This document shows positions 20,147 through 28,710 of a DNA stretch of 64,000 nucleotides, one piece after another. The number at the start of each line of letters is the position of its first letter. Positions within the stretch are counted from its first letter, which is position 1. The DNA comes from Neorhizobium sp. (GTDB lineage Bacteria > Pseudomonadota > Alphaproteobacteria > Rhizobiales > Rhizobiaceae). The stretch is taken from contig JAPWKC010000004.1 of NCBI GenBank assembly GCA_028283725.1, positions 1,973,501-2,037,500 of the forward strand, written 5' to 3'. The translations under genes and the position numbers were made by a program. The notes under the pieces were generated by a model. That model was not told where the DNA came from. It saw nothing but the letters and a program-made list of their open reading frames with translations, and did not search any database.

Positions 20147-21124
20147 ATGCTTGTAGATGGAAAATGGACTGCCGAATGGCACCCGGTTCAGGCGACGGAT
20201 GCCAAGGGTGGTTTCGTGCGGCAGATTTCGGGCTTTCGCAACTGGGTGACGCCGGATGGCGAGGCAGGGCCGACCGGCGAGGCCGGTTTCAAGGCAGAGG
20301 CCGGCCGCTACCATCTCTATGTCGCGCTGATCTGCCCCTGGGCGTCGCGCACGCTGATCGGTCGCAAGCTGAAGAAGCTGGAAGAGGTGATTTCGATTTC
20401 GGTGGTCGAGCCGCAGCTTGCCGCCGAAGGGTGGCGGTTCGGCGATTATCCCGGCGCAGATCGCGACACGCTCAACGATGCAACCTACATGCACCAGATC
20501 TATACGATGGCCGATCCCCACTATACCGGCCGCGCCACCGTGCCGGTTCTATGGGACAAGGCGCGCCGGACGATCGTCAACAACGAGTCCGCCGATATCC
20601 TGCGCATGCTGAACAGCGGTTTTGGCGGGCTCGCGGACGATACGTTCGAACTTTATCCGGCAGATCTTGCAGCCGAGATCGATGCGCTCAATGCAGAGAT
20701 CTATCCGAAGCTCAACAATGGCGTCTATCGCACCGGCTTTGCCACCACGCAGGTGGCCTATGAGGAGGCCTTTGCAGACGTATTCTCGATGCTGGAAGCG
20801 CTTGAGGCGCGGCTTTCCGCGGGCGGGCCCTATCTGTTCGGCGATCGCCTGACAGAAGCGGATGTCCGTCTGTTCGTCACCCTCGTGCGTTTCGATGCCG
20901 CCTATCACGGTCTCTTCAAGTGCAACCTGCGCCGCCTTGTCGATTATCCCGCGCTCAACGGCTACCTCACGCGGATCCTCTCGGTTCCCGGCGTTCGCGA
21001 GACTGTCAACATCGATCACATCAAGCAGGGGTATTACTCGATCAAGGCGCTCAACCCGAACGGCATCGTGCCGCTTGGACCGTTTCTTGCCGGCCTTGCC
21101 GAAGTTTGGCCTGCGAAAGCCTGA
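20147..21124 (+). CDS. yqjG: Glutathionyl-hydroquinone reductase (Xi-class GST, YqjG)
   Basis: A 325-residue Xi-class glutathione transferase. The catalytic cysteine C63 lies in LICPWASRTL, followed by PVLWDK, NNESADILRMLN (glutathione-site E-S) and the C-terminal LTEADVRLFVTLVRFD region. These enzymes reduce glutathionyl-hydroquinones to hydroquinones, recycling products of quinone stress. The ATG at 20147 is preceded by GAGG; a GTG four codons upstream is possible. Together with DoxX and the VOC dioxygenase this suggests a quinone/catechol detoxification unit. Confidence 0.93.
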   Translation: MLVDGKWTAEWHPVQATDAKGGFVRQISGFRNWVTPDGEAGPTGEAGFKAEAGRYHLYVALICPWASRTLIGRKLKKLEEVISISVVEPQLAAEGWRFGDYPGADRDTLNDATYMHQIYTMADPHYTGRATVPVLWDKARRTIVNNESADILRMLNSGFGGLADDTFELYPADLAAEIDALNAEIYPKLNNGVYRTGFATTQVAYEEAFADVFSMLEALEARLSAGGPYLFGDRLTEADVRLFVTLVRFDAAYHGLFKCNLRRLVDYPALNGYLTRILSVPGVRETVNIDHIKQGYYSIKALNPNGIVPLGPFLAGLAEVWPAKA

Positions 21125-21136
21125 TATCGACGTGAC

Positions 21137-21154
21137 CAACCGCAATTGCGGTTG
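21137..21154. repeat. Perfect 18-bp palindrome after yqjG
   Basis: CAACCGCAATTGCGGTTG is fully self-complementary and lies 12 nt after the yqjG stop and 122 nt before the next gene. It is followed by AAAA, not a T run, so it is not a standard terminator. A dimer-binding operator or a cruciform is possible. Confidence 0.6.
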
Positions 21155-21276
21155 AAAACATCCCGGTTCTGCCCGACATAACGCCGGGGAGGCCGGGATA
21201 GGCTCGTGCCTTTCCCATGCGATCGGGACAAGCGGCGTCAGGCCGGTTGCCGGCCGCCTGTCGCAGGGAGCGATCT

Positions 21277-22101
21277 ATGCAGGTTGTGAGGTTGACGGAG
21301 GCCGATTGGCAGCGGATTTTGACGCTGCGCGACGATGCTTCCGGTGTCTCGCCCGCTGCCGTTCCGCTTGACATGCCGGGCCTCTACAGCCGGCTGGCAA
21401 CCGCCAGATCTCCCTTCGTGCTGGCGCAGGTCGGCCAGTCCCTCGATGGCCGTGTCGCCACGCCGACGGGCGATGCGCAGGATGTCTCCGGCGCCGATGG
21501 CATCACGCATCTGCATCGCTGTCGGGCACTGGTGGATGCCGTCATCGTCGGGGTCGGTACGGTGGTTGCCGACAATCCGAGCCTTTCGGTGCGCGCTGTT
21601 GACGGGCAAAGCCCGGTTCGGGTGGTGATCGATTGCAATGGCCGTATGCCGCGCGACGCCAGAATGCTGAAGGATGGCGGCGCGCCCGTGATCGTCATGC
21701 AGGCCGATGATGTGGCCCCGATCGGCGATTTCCAGACCTGTCTTTTGCCGCGCGATACCGTTAGCGGGGGATTTCGGCCATCCGATATCATTGCCGCCCT
21801 TCATGCCCGCGGGCTGAAGCGCATTCTCGTCGAAGGCGGCGCAACCACCATCTCACGCTTCATGGAGGAGGATGCGATCGACCGGCTGCATGTAGCTGTC
21901 GCGCCGATCATCATCGGTTCGGGGCCCAGTGGCATCCGCCTGCCGCCGATCGACAAACTGTCGGAGGCGCGCCGGCCCGATGTCACGGTCTATAATATCG
22001 GTAGCGATATCGTCTTCGATTGCGATCTGCGCACCCGCCCGACCGACGAGGGTGTGTCGCGCTGTCAGAAACGGCGGACCGAACTTGTCGGATCTTTCTG
22101 A
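21277..22101 (+). CDS. RibD C-terminal-domain (dihydrofolate-reductase-fold) protein
   Basis: A 274-residue protein. From about residue 47 it matches the RibD reductase domain: FVLAQVGQSLDGRVAT, GITHLHRCRALVDAVIVG (NADPH region), then KRILVEGGATTISRFME and DRLHVAVAPIIIGSG. There is no deaminase domain, so it is not the bifunctional RibD. Stand-alone members reduce pyrimidine or pterin-like substrates, mostly unknown. GGGAG lies 6 nt before the ATG. It is on the same strand as yqjG but 152 nt away, with a palindrome between. Confidence 0.85.
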   Translation: MQVVRLTEADWQRILTLRDDASGVSPAAVPLDMPGLYSRLATARSPFVLAQVGQSLDGRVATPTGDAQDVSGADGITHLHRCRALVDAVIVGVGTVVADNPSLSVRAVDGQSPVRVVIDCNGRMPRDARMLKDGGAPVIVMQADDVAPIGDFQTCLLPRDTVSGGFRPSDIIAALHARGLKRILVEGGATTISRFMEEDAIDRLHVAVAPIIIGSGPSGIRLPPIDKLSEARRPDVTVYNIGSDIVFDCDLRTRPTDEGVSRCQKRRTELVGSF

Positions 22102-22126
22102 CGGTCGACGCGATCGTGCCTGAATG

Positions 22127-22147
22127 GCTGAACCTTTAGGGTTCAGC
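22127..22147. terminator. Hairpin between convergent RibD-like gene and msrA
   Basis: An 8-bp stem GCTGAACC/GGTTCAGC with a 5-nt loop lies between two convergent genes and touches the msrA stop. No U tract follows on either strand, so it is a weak or partial terminator. Confidence 0.4.
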
Positions 22148-22844
22148 TCTTCGCTTTCAGGACGAGCACGGGATCAGTGCGAAACGCGGTCGGGAACATC
22201 GTCTTCAAATTGCCGATCTTTGGCAGGTCGTTATAGACGATATAGGGATAGGTCGGATTGAGCGTCAGGAAATCCTGATGGTATTTCTCGGCCGGATAGA
22301 AACCCTTGAGGTCCGAGACCTTCGTGACGATCGGCTCGGGAAAGGCCTTGGCGCCGTTCAACTGCGCAATATAAGCCTCGGCGACCTTTTCCTGTTCGGG
22401 ATTGGCAGCGAAAATCGCCGAACGATACTGCGTGCCATGGTCCGGCCCCTGATAGTTCAACTGCGTCGGGTTGTGGGCGACCGAGAAGAAGATCTGCAGC
22501 AGCTTGCCATAGCTCACCTGTTTCGGGTCGAATGTCACCTCGACGGATTCGGCGTGTCCCGTCCTGCCGCTGCTGACGGTCTCATACTGGGCGGTTTCCT
22601 GCTTGCCGCCAGCATAGCCGGAAACGGCATTCGTGACACCCTTCACATGCTGGAAAACGCCCTGCACACCCCAGAAACAGCCGCCGGCAAAGATCGCGGT
22701 TTCGCTCGATGCTGCCGTCTGCTCGTCGAGCGACGGCGCGGGGATGGAGACGGCGGGTTCCGCGGCACTCGCCATCACGGCGGAACATGTCAGAAGCAGG
22801 CCGGCAAGACCAGGTCCAAGCCGTTTGATGCTGAGCGATGCCAT
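22143..22844 (-). CDS. msrA: Exported peptide methionine sulfoxide reductase MsrA
   Basis: A 233-residue protein with an N-terminal signal peptide (residues 1-27, cleavage near ASAAE) and an MsrA domain. C56 in AGGCFWG is the catalytic cysteine, followed by VSGYAGG, GHAESVEVTFDP and the AHNPTQLNYQGPD(H)GTQYRS signature. It reduces the S-form of methionine sulfoxide in proteins, here in the periplasm. The ATG at 22844 has AAGGAGG upstream. No resolving-cysteine pattern is obvious at the C-terminus, so the recycling partner is unclear. Confidence 0.95.
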   Translation of the reverse strand: MASLSIKRLGPGLAGLLLTCSAVMASAAEPAVSIPAPSLDEQTAASSETAIFAGGCFWGVQGVFQHVKGVTNAVSGYAGGKQETAQYETVSSGRTGHAESVEVTFDPKQVSYGKLLQIFFSVAHNPTQLNYQGPDHGTQYRSAIFAANPEQEKVAEAYIAQLNGAKAFPEPIVTKVSDLKGFYPAEKYHQDFLTLNPTYPYIVYNDLPKIGNLKTMFPTAFRTDPVLVLKAKS

Positions 22845-22943
22845 GGTGCCTCCTTGGGATAATTCCCTCACATGGTGCGGATCGTCTCAGGTGGCGGCAC
22901 GTTCGTCAATTCACATCGCCTTGTGCTTCATCGGCACACCAAG

Positions 22944-24293
22944 TCAGGACAGGGCGATGGCGTGAAAGAAGGCGCCGGTCACCTGGCCGCGCCGTCCACC
23001 CGTCATCGTGTCCATTTTACCGTCCAGCCGCCCGCTCCTCGCTGCGAGCGGCTTGCCCGTGCCATCGGCAATTTCAGCATAGGGATCGTCGCTGCCGGGA
23101 TCGGTGACACTGGCATAGTGAAACTCGTGGCCGCGGATTTCCGTGCCGCGCTTACCCATCGGGCCATCCGCCAGCAATGTCGCCCGGCGGTAGCCGAGGT
23201 TCATCTTCCGCTTCGCAAAGCTGGTCTTGTGCGAGAGAAGACCGGTCATGGCGTGGGTCACTCCTTCCGCATCTTCCAGCGCCTCGCCGAGAACCATGTA
23301 TCCGCCGCACTCGCCATGGACCGGCCTTGTTTGGGAAAAAGCGCTGAGGCCGGCGCGGAAGTTCGCCGCTGCCGCAAGCCTGCCGGCATACAGTTCCGGA
23401 TAACCGCCGGGCAGCCAGCAGAGATCACAATCGGCAGGCGGCGCCTCGTTGGCCAGCGGCGAGAAGGAGATGATTTCGGCGCCCATCCGACGCCACTGGC
23501 GTTTCAGATGCGGGTAGAGAAAGGTGAACGCGGCATCTTCGGCCAGTGCGATACGCTGGCCGGGCGGGGCTAACGCCTTGTCGGTGTTGCCATCCGGGAT
23601 GTCGAGGGGCCTTGCGGCGGCAAAGATTGCATCGAGATCGAGCGAGCGTTCCATCGCATCGGCCAGCCGGTCTATATGGGCGTCGATCTCGGGATGCTCG
23701 CCTGCCTGTACGAGGCCGAGATGGCGTTCCGGCAAAGTGAGCGTCGGGTCGCGCAGAACGGTGCCGGCAACCGTCAGGCCGATCGCCTCGATCGCGTCGC
23801 CGGAAAGCTTCCTGTGGCGTTCGCTGCCGGCGCGGTTGAGAACGATTGCGGCGATCTTCACGCCCGGATCGTAATGGGCAAAGCCATAGGCGATGGCCGC
23901 TGCCGTCTGCGACTGGCCGGAGACGTCGAGGACGAGAAGAACCGGAATGCCGAAGAGGCGGGCCAGGTCGGAGGCGGCGCCGGAACGATTGGGTTCGCCC
24001 AGAATGCCGTCGAACAGGCCCATGGCGCTTTCGATCAGCACGAGTTCGGCGCCTTCAGCCTGTTCGTTGGCCAGATGACGCAAGAGATCCGGCGCCATCG
24101 CCCAGCTGTCGAGGTTGAGGCCCTGTTCCCCCGTTGCCGCCGCATGGAAACCGGGGTCGATATAGTCCGGCCCGGTCTTGATGCCGCGCACCTTGATGCC
24201 GCGGCGCTGGAAGGCCCGCAGGAGACCGATCGTGACGCTGGTCTTGCCGGAGCCGGAGCGTGGTGCTCCGATAATGATCGCCCGCGCGCTCAC
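22944..24293 (-). CDS. cobB: Hydrogenobyrinic/cobyrinic acid a,c-diamide synthase
   Basis: A 449-residue enzyme: an N-terminal P-loop synthetase domain (IIIGAPRSGSGKTS) and a C-terminal class I glutamine amidotransferase domain with the nucleophile in PVHGECGGYMVLG and WLPGGYPELYA. It amidates side chains a and c with glutamine and ATP. The GTG start overlaps the cobA stop (GTGA), so cobA-cobB form one unit. The aerobic context with cobG and cobN indicates hydrogenobyrinate as substrate. Confidence 0.95.
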   Translation of the reverse strand: MSARAIIIGAPRSGSGKTSVTIGLLRAFQRRGIKVRGIKTGPDYIDPGFHAAATGEQGLNLDSWAMAPDLLRHLANEQAEGAELVLIESAMGLFDGILGEPNRSGAASDLARLFGIPVLLVLDVSGQSQTAAAIAYGFAHYDPGVKIAAIVLNRAGSERHRKLSGDAIEAIGLTVAGTVLRDPTLTLPERHLGLVQAGEHPEIDAHIDRLADAMERSLDLDAIFAAARPLDIPDGNTDKALAPPGQRIALAEDAAFTFLYPHLKRQWRRMGAEIISFSPLANEAPPADCDLCWLPGGYPELYAGRLAAAANFRAGLSAFSQTRPVHGECGGYMVLGEALEDAEGVTHAMTGLLSHKTSFAKRKMNLGYRRATLLADGPMGKRGTEIRGHEFHYASVTDPGSDDPYAEIADGTGKPLAARSGRLDGKMDTMTGGRRGQVTGAFFHAIALS

Positions 24294-25075
24294 AGCGTTC
24301 TACCGCCAAGTATCGCCTGCATGGAAACGATCCTGCCGATGACGATGAGGGCGGGAGCCTTGAAGCCCTGTGACGATACTTCCGCCTCGACGGTCGACAG
24401 CGTGGCGGTCAGCGTCCGCTCGTCCGGTGTCGTGGCGGCCTGGATGACGGCAACCGGTGTGTCGGGGCCCAGTCCGCCCTCTACCAAAAGCCGCGCGATC
24501 GCGCCAATGGTGGAAAGCCCCATATAGACGACGATCGGCTCACCGGTCTTGGCCAGGGCCTTCCAGTCGAGATCGTCGGGACTGCCGGCGGCGTGGCCGG
24601 TGGCAAGCGTGATGGCCCGGCTCATGCCGCGCATCGTGGCCGGAATGTTGACGGAAGCGAGTGCGGCCAGCGCCGAGGTCATGCCGGGCAGGACGCGGAA
24701 CGGAATGCCGCTCTTCACAAGCGCTTCTGCCTCTTCGCCACCGCGGCCGAAGACGAAGGGATCGCCGCCTTTCAGCCGCAATACACGCTTGCCCTGTCGG
24801 CCAAGTGCAATCAGCGTGTCGATGATCTGCGATTGCGCGATCGAGGGCAGGCCGCCGCGTTTGCCGACATAGACGCGCTCGGCCTGCGGCGAAAGCGCGA
24901 GCACCTGATCGGAGACCAGCGCATCATGGACGACGACATCGGCCTTTGCGAGCGCGTCCGCCACTTCCAGCGTCAGGTAGCGCGGATGGCCGGGGCCGGC
25001 GCCGGCCAGCCAGACATGACCGGGCTCGAAGGCCGGCGCGTCGATCATCGTTGCGAACGTATCATTCATCGGCAT
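24290..25075 (-). CDS. cobA: Uroporphyrinogen-III C-methyltransferase CobA
   Basis: A 261-residue SUMT: VWLAGAGPGHPRYLTLEV, VVVHDALVS, RLKGGDPFVFGRGGEEAEAL, GMTSALAALASVNIP and QAATTPDERTL. It methylates C2 and C7 of uroporphyrinogen III to give precorrin-2. Odd: the N-terminal SAM loop reads GAGPGHP where most SUMTs have GAGPGDP. The ATG at 25075 has AAAGG 7 nt upstream; a second ATG at 25069 is possible. No siroheme-synthase fusion (CysG) is present, as expected for the cobalamin-specific enzyme. Confidence 0.95.
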   Translation of the reverse strand: MPMNDTFATMIDAPAFEPGHVWLAGAGPGHPRYLTLEVADALAKADVVVHDALVSDQVLALSPQAERVYVGKRGGLPSIAQSQIIDTLIALGRQGKRVLRLKGGDPFVFGRGGEEAEALVKSGIPFRVLPGMTSALAALASVNIPATMRGMSRAITLATGHAAGSPDDLDWKALAKTGEPIVVYMGLSTIGAIARLLVEGGLGPDTPVAVIQAATTPDERTLTATLSTVEAEVSSQGFKAPALIVIGRIVSMQAILGGRTL

Positions 25076-25122
25076 TTGCAAACCTTTTGCCGGCTGCCGC
25101 CGGTCGGGATATAGAAGCGGCC

Positions 25123-26235
25123 ATGGAAGCGGATGGCAAGAACCTGCGTCGTGGCTGGACCACGGGAACCTGCGCTGCGGCGGCGGCCAAGGCTGCCTGC
25201 CTTGCGCTCGTTTCCGGCCGCTTTCCGGCATTGGTGGAAGTGACCCTGCCCGGCGGGCAGCGGCCGGGTTTTGCGCTGGCGCTGGAAGAGATAGGCGATG
25301 GTTTTGCCAAGGCCGGCATCATCAAGGATGCCGGGGACGATCCCGACGTCACGCATGGCGCGCTGATCATGAGCACGGTGCGGCGCGGGCCTCAAGGAAG
25401 CGGCATCACCTTCAAGGCCGGGCCCGGCGTGGGTACGGTGACGCGGCCGGGCCTGCCCTTGCCGCCCGGCGAGCCATCGATCAATCCGGTACCGCGCAAG
25501 ATGATCGCCGCAGCGATTGCCGAGGTTCGGGGTGCCGAGCGCGATTTCGAGGTCGAAGTGTCCGTCGCCGATGGCGAGAAGATCGCGGAAAAGACGCTGA
25601 ATGGCAGGCTCGGGATTGTCGGCGGCATTTCCATTCTCGGCACGACCGGGATCGTCATCCCGTTTTCCTGCTCGTCGTGGATCCACTCGATCTGGCGCGG
25701 CATCGATGTGGCACGCGCCGCGGGCCTTGATCACGTGGCCGGTTCCACCGGCGCGGCGTCCGAAAAGGCCGTGCAGGCGCATCACGGACTGCCCGAGATC
25801 GCGCTTCTCGACATGGGCGATTTCGTCGGCGGCATGCTGAAATATCTGCGCGATCATCCCGTCGCCAAAGTGACGATCGCCGGCGGCGTCGCCAAAATGA
25901 CCAAGCTGTCGCAGGGCATGCTCGACGTGCATTCGAAACAGGGGCTGGCGGATCTCGATGCGCTGGCCGGCGTGGCGGCCAAGGCCGGTGCCAACGGCGA
26001 TCTGGTGGCCGCAATCGCCGGCGCCAATACCGTATCGCAGGCTTTTTCGCTCGCAGCCGTTGCGGGACTGCCGCTCGGCGACCGCATTGCAGCGCTTGCC
26101 TGGGAGACGGCGGCCAAGGCGCTCGGCGATCCGCAGATCGCACTCGAAATCCTCGTCTTCGATCGTGAGGGGCAACTGGTCGGCCGCACGCCCTTTAAGC
26201 CTTCCGATCATTCGACGCCTTTCGATGGCGGTTGA
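25123..26235 (+). CDS. cbiD: Cobalt-precorrin-5B C1-methyltransferase CbiD-like
   Basis: A 370-residue Cbi[19 protein letters not shown] at the start, [38 protein letters not shown], then [18 protein letters not shown] and [16 protein letters not shown]. CbiD methylates C1 during ring contraction and is best known from anaerobic pathways. Here it replaces CobF, which is not in the window, inside an otherwise aerobic cluster. It is transcribed against its neighbours: 47 nt separate its start from the cobA start, and its 3' end overlaps that of cobM by 28 nt. A weak ribosome-binding site precedes the ATG. Confidence 0.93.
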   Translation: MEADGKNLRRGWTTGTCAAAAAKAACLALVSGRFPALVEVTLPGGQRPGFALALEEIGDGFAKAGIIKDAGDDPDVTHGALIMSTVRRGPQGSGITFKAGPGVGTVTRPGLPLPPGEPSINPVPRKMIAAAIAEVRGAERDFEVEVSVADGEKIAEKTLNGRLGIVGGISILGTTGIVIPFSCSSWIHSIWRGIDVARAAGLDHVAGSTGAASEKAVQAHHGLPEIALLDMGDFVGGMLKYLRDHPVAKVTIAGGVAKMTKLSQGMLDVHSKQGLADLDALAGVAAKAGANGDLVAAIAGANTVSQAFSLAAVAGLPLGDRIAALAWETAAKALGDPQIALEILVFDREGQLVGRTPFKPSDHSTPFDGG

Positions 26236-27041
26236 CCGGGCGCGGAGGTCTCCGTCTGACCGTCCGCCGTGTCGTTGCCGCCGGGCCAGCCGGGCCGAAA
26301 ACGCCTGACGTAATCGGCGTTATAGAGCTGGCTCTCGACGAAATCCGTGGCACCAAGGCCCTTGCCGACGAAGATCAGCGCGGTTCGCTCTGCCGGTTCT
26401 TCCGCCAGTTTCGCCTCGATATCGGCAAGCGTGCCTTTGATGATGCGTTCTTCAGGCCATGAGGCGCGCACGACGATCGCGACCGGGCAATCGGCGCCAT
26501 AGAGCGGCGTAAGCTCGCAGACGATGCGGCCGAGCGCGTGGATGGCCAGATGGATCGCCAGTGTCGCGCCCGTTGCGCCGAAAGCCTTCAGTGTCTCGCC
26601 TTCCGGCATTTTCGAGGCCCGGCCGGAGACACGGGTCAGAACGAGGCTCTGGGCGACTTCCGGTATCGTCAGTTCGCGCTTCAACGCCGCAGCGGCTGCG
26701 GCAAAGGAGGGAACACCAGGTGTCAGCGTATAATCGATGCCGTGCTTTTCGAGCCGGCGGATCTGTTCGGCAACTGCGCTCCATACCGAGAGATCGCCGG
26801 AATGCAGGCGGGCCACATCCTTGCCCGCCTTGTGGGCCGCCACATATTCCGCCTCGATGTCATCGAGCGAGAGTGAACCGGTATCGACGATACGGGCATC
26901 AGAGGGGCACCAGTCGAGAAGCTCTTTCGGCATGATCGAACCGGCGTAGAGGCAGACCGGCGTGCGGGCGAGGATATCCCGGCCGCGGACGGTGATAAGA
27001 TCCGCTGCACCCGGACCGGCGCCGATGAAATGCACGGTCAT
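26208..27041 (-). CDS. cobM: Precorrin-4 C11-methyltransferase CobM
   Basis: A 277-residue tetrapyrrole methylase: [41 protein letters not shown] and [15 protein letters not shown], all CobM/CbiF hallmarks. It methylates C11 of precorrin-4 using SAM. The start overlaps the cobE stop by 4 nt. The C-terminal 30 residues are Pro/Gly-rich and variable and overlap the cbiD 3' end on the other strand. Confidence 0.96.
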   Translation of the reverse strand: MTVHFIGAGPGAADLITVRGRDILARTPVCLYAGSIMPKELLDWCPSDARIVDTGSLSLDDIEAEYVAAHKAGKDVARLHSGDLSVWSAVAEQIRRLEKHGIDYTLTPGVPSFAAAAAALKRELTIPEVAQSLVLTRVSGRASKMPEGETLKAFGATGATLAIHLAIHALGRIVCELTPLYGADCPVAIVVRASWPEERIIKGTLADIEAKLAEEPAERTALIFVGKGLGATDFVESQLYNADYVRRFRPGWPGGNDTADGQTETSAPGQPPSKGVE

Positions 27042-27436
27042 TGCGTGTCCCTTGGCGTGTCTCTCGTCGCTGCAAGGGCGCAGGTGGCGCCATTCGAGAT
27101 AAGGCGGGGCACGATGATTTCCGATCGCTCGCCGGCCACGGCGAGCGCTGCTGCTTCCGACAGGCTCGACGACAGCGTCTTTGCAAGGCTGTGGCGGGAG
27201 ACCGTTTTGGTGCGGTCCTCGACGCTCAAAAGCATATCGTCATCGACGATATGGAGATCGAGCTTCAGCTTTGCTGCAAGTTCCAGCATTCCGGGCTCTT
27301 CGCGCTTGATTTCGCCGGTTGCGAGTGCCGTGACCGTGTCACGTGAAACATTGGCGGCGGCGCAGGCGGCGTCCAGCGCGGACAAAAGATCGTCCGCCGA
27401 GCTTCCCTTGCGGCAACCGAGGCCAGCGATGATCAT
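27038..27436 (-). CDS. cobE: Cobalamin biosynthesis protein CobE (CbiG C-terminal homologue)
   Basis: A 132-residue protein starting [18 protein letters not shown], the CobE/CbiG-C fold signature (GxGCRxG), with [18 protein letters not shown] in the middle. CobE is needed for cobalamin synthesis in aerobic species, but its reaction is not settled; CbiG opens the ring-A delta-lactone in the anaerobic path. AGGAG lies 8 nt before the ATG at 27436, which overlaps the cobL stop (ATGA). It is coupled to cobL and cobM. Confidence 0.9.
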   Translation of the reverse strand: MIIAGLGCRKGSSADDLLSALDAACAAANVSRDTVTALATGEIKREEPGMLELAAKLKLDLHIVDDDMLLSVEDRTKTVSRHSLAKTLSSSLSEAAALAVAGERSEIIVPRLISNGATCALAATRDTPRDTQ

Positions 27437-28710
27437 GTGTCCTGCTCCTGTTTTGTCCAGATCCATTGCGTGACCGGCATTGCCGGCTTCCAGCCCTGCA
27501 TGGCGCCGATCGGGGCGGCACGGGCGATATCTATCCTGATCAGATTGCCGCCGAGCTGCGCCTGCGCGGTCAGAAGCACGGCCTCCATCTCCAGCGTCAC
27601 GGCATTGGCGACCAGCCGGCCGCCGGGTTTCAGCACGGCAACAGCTGCATCGAACACGCCAGGCTCGCTGCCGCCGCCGCCGATGAAGACGGCATCTGCA
27701 AGCGGCAGACCTTGCAGGGCCTGCGGGGCGGTGCCCTCGACAAGCGTGAGGCCGGGAACGCCGAATGTCGCAGCGTTGCGGCGAATGCGGGCGGCGCGCT
27801 CGGGATGCGCTTCAACGGCAATCGCCCGCATCGAGGGATCGGCGAGCAGCCATTCGATGGCGATCGAGCCGGAGCCGGCACCGATATCGATGAGCAGTTC
27901 GCCGCGTCTGGGAGCGAGCGCCGAGAGGGTAAGCGCGCGGATTTCGCGCTTGGTGATCTGGCCGTCATGCTCGAACAGCGTGTCGTCGAGACCGAAGCCG
28001 CGTGGCAGGATGCGGGCGCCGCGCTCTGCCGAGACCTCGATGGCGAGGACGTTCAAGACATTGATAGCCGGCAATGCAAATTCGGAGGCCGTCGTGCTGC
28101 GGATGCGCTCGGCCTCACCACCCAACGCTTCCAGCACGGTGAGGCGGGACGCGCCGAAACCCGTTGCCGCGAGGAGCGCGGCGATCTCTGCCGGGGCTTT
28201 GTCGTCGGAGGTGAGCGCGATCACGCGACGTCCGGGGTGAAGCAACGGGCGGATGAGATCGATCGACCGGCCGTGGAGCGAGACGGTCTCGATCTCCTGC
28301 ATGGGCCAGCCAAGCCTCGAGGCGGCAAGCGAAAAGGCCGACGGAGCAGGATAGGCTTTGAACTCGTCGCTTTCGACATGGTGCGACAGCGTCGCACCGA
28401 CCCCGAAGAAGAAAGGGTCGCCGGACGCCAGTACGCAGACGTTGCGGCCACGCTGCGCCACGACATCGCGCATCGCAGCGTCGAAGGGCACCGGCCACGG
28501 CCGGGCCTCCCCCGATATCAACCGCGCCGCCAGTTCCAGATGCCGCTTGCCGCCGAAGACGATAGCCGCCTCGGTGATCGCCTTGCGGGCATTTTCGCCA
28601 AGACCTTCGACGCCATCCTCGCCGATTCCGACAATGGACAGCCAGCGGCGTTCGTTTAAAGGTGCTGCAATTGTTTCAGCCAGCGTTTCAGGGGGCGTTT
28701 CAGGAAGCAT
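27433..28710 (-). CDS. cobL: Precorrin-6B C5,15-methyltransferase (decarboxylating) CobL
   Basis: A 425-residue fusion: N-terminal CbiE-like methylase (residues 25-225; WLSIVGIGEDGVEGL, VCVLASGDPFFFGVG) and C-terminal CbiT-like domain (about 240-425; LIDIGAGSGSIAIEWL SAM site, VFIGGGGSEPGVFDA). It methylates C5 and C15 and removes the C12 acetate carboxyl. The ATG at 28710 has GGAG 9 nt upstream. Its start codon interlocks with that of cobK on the opposite strand in one CATG (28708-28711), so its promoter must lie inside cobK. An in-frame ATG at 28725 is an alternative. Confidence 0.95.
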   Translation of the reverse strand: MLPETPPETLAETIAAPLNERRWLSIVGIGEDGVEGLGENARKAITEAAIVFGGKRHLELAARLISGEARPWPVPFDAAMRDVVAQRGRNVCVLASGDPFFFGVGATLSHHVESDEFKAYPAPSAFSLAASRLGWPMQEIETVSLHGRSIDLIRPLLHPGRRVIALTSDDKAPAEIAALLAATGFGASRLTVLEALGGEAERIRSTTASEFALPAINVLNVLAIEVSAERGARILPRGFGLDDTLFEHDGQITKREIRALTLSALAPRRGELLIDIGAGSGSIAIEWLLADPSMRAIAVEAHPERAARIRRNAATFGVPGLTLVEGTAPQALQGLPLADAVFIGGGGSEPGVFDAAVAVLKPGGRLVANAVTLEMEAVLLTAQAQLGGNLIRIDIARAAPIGAMQGWKPAMPVTQWIWTKQEQDT

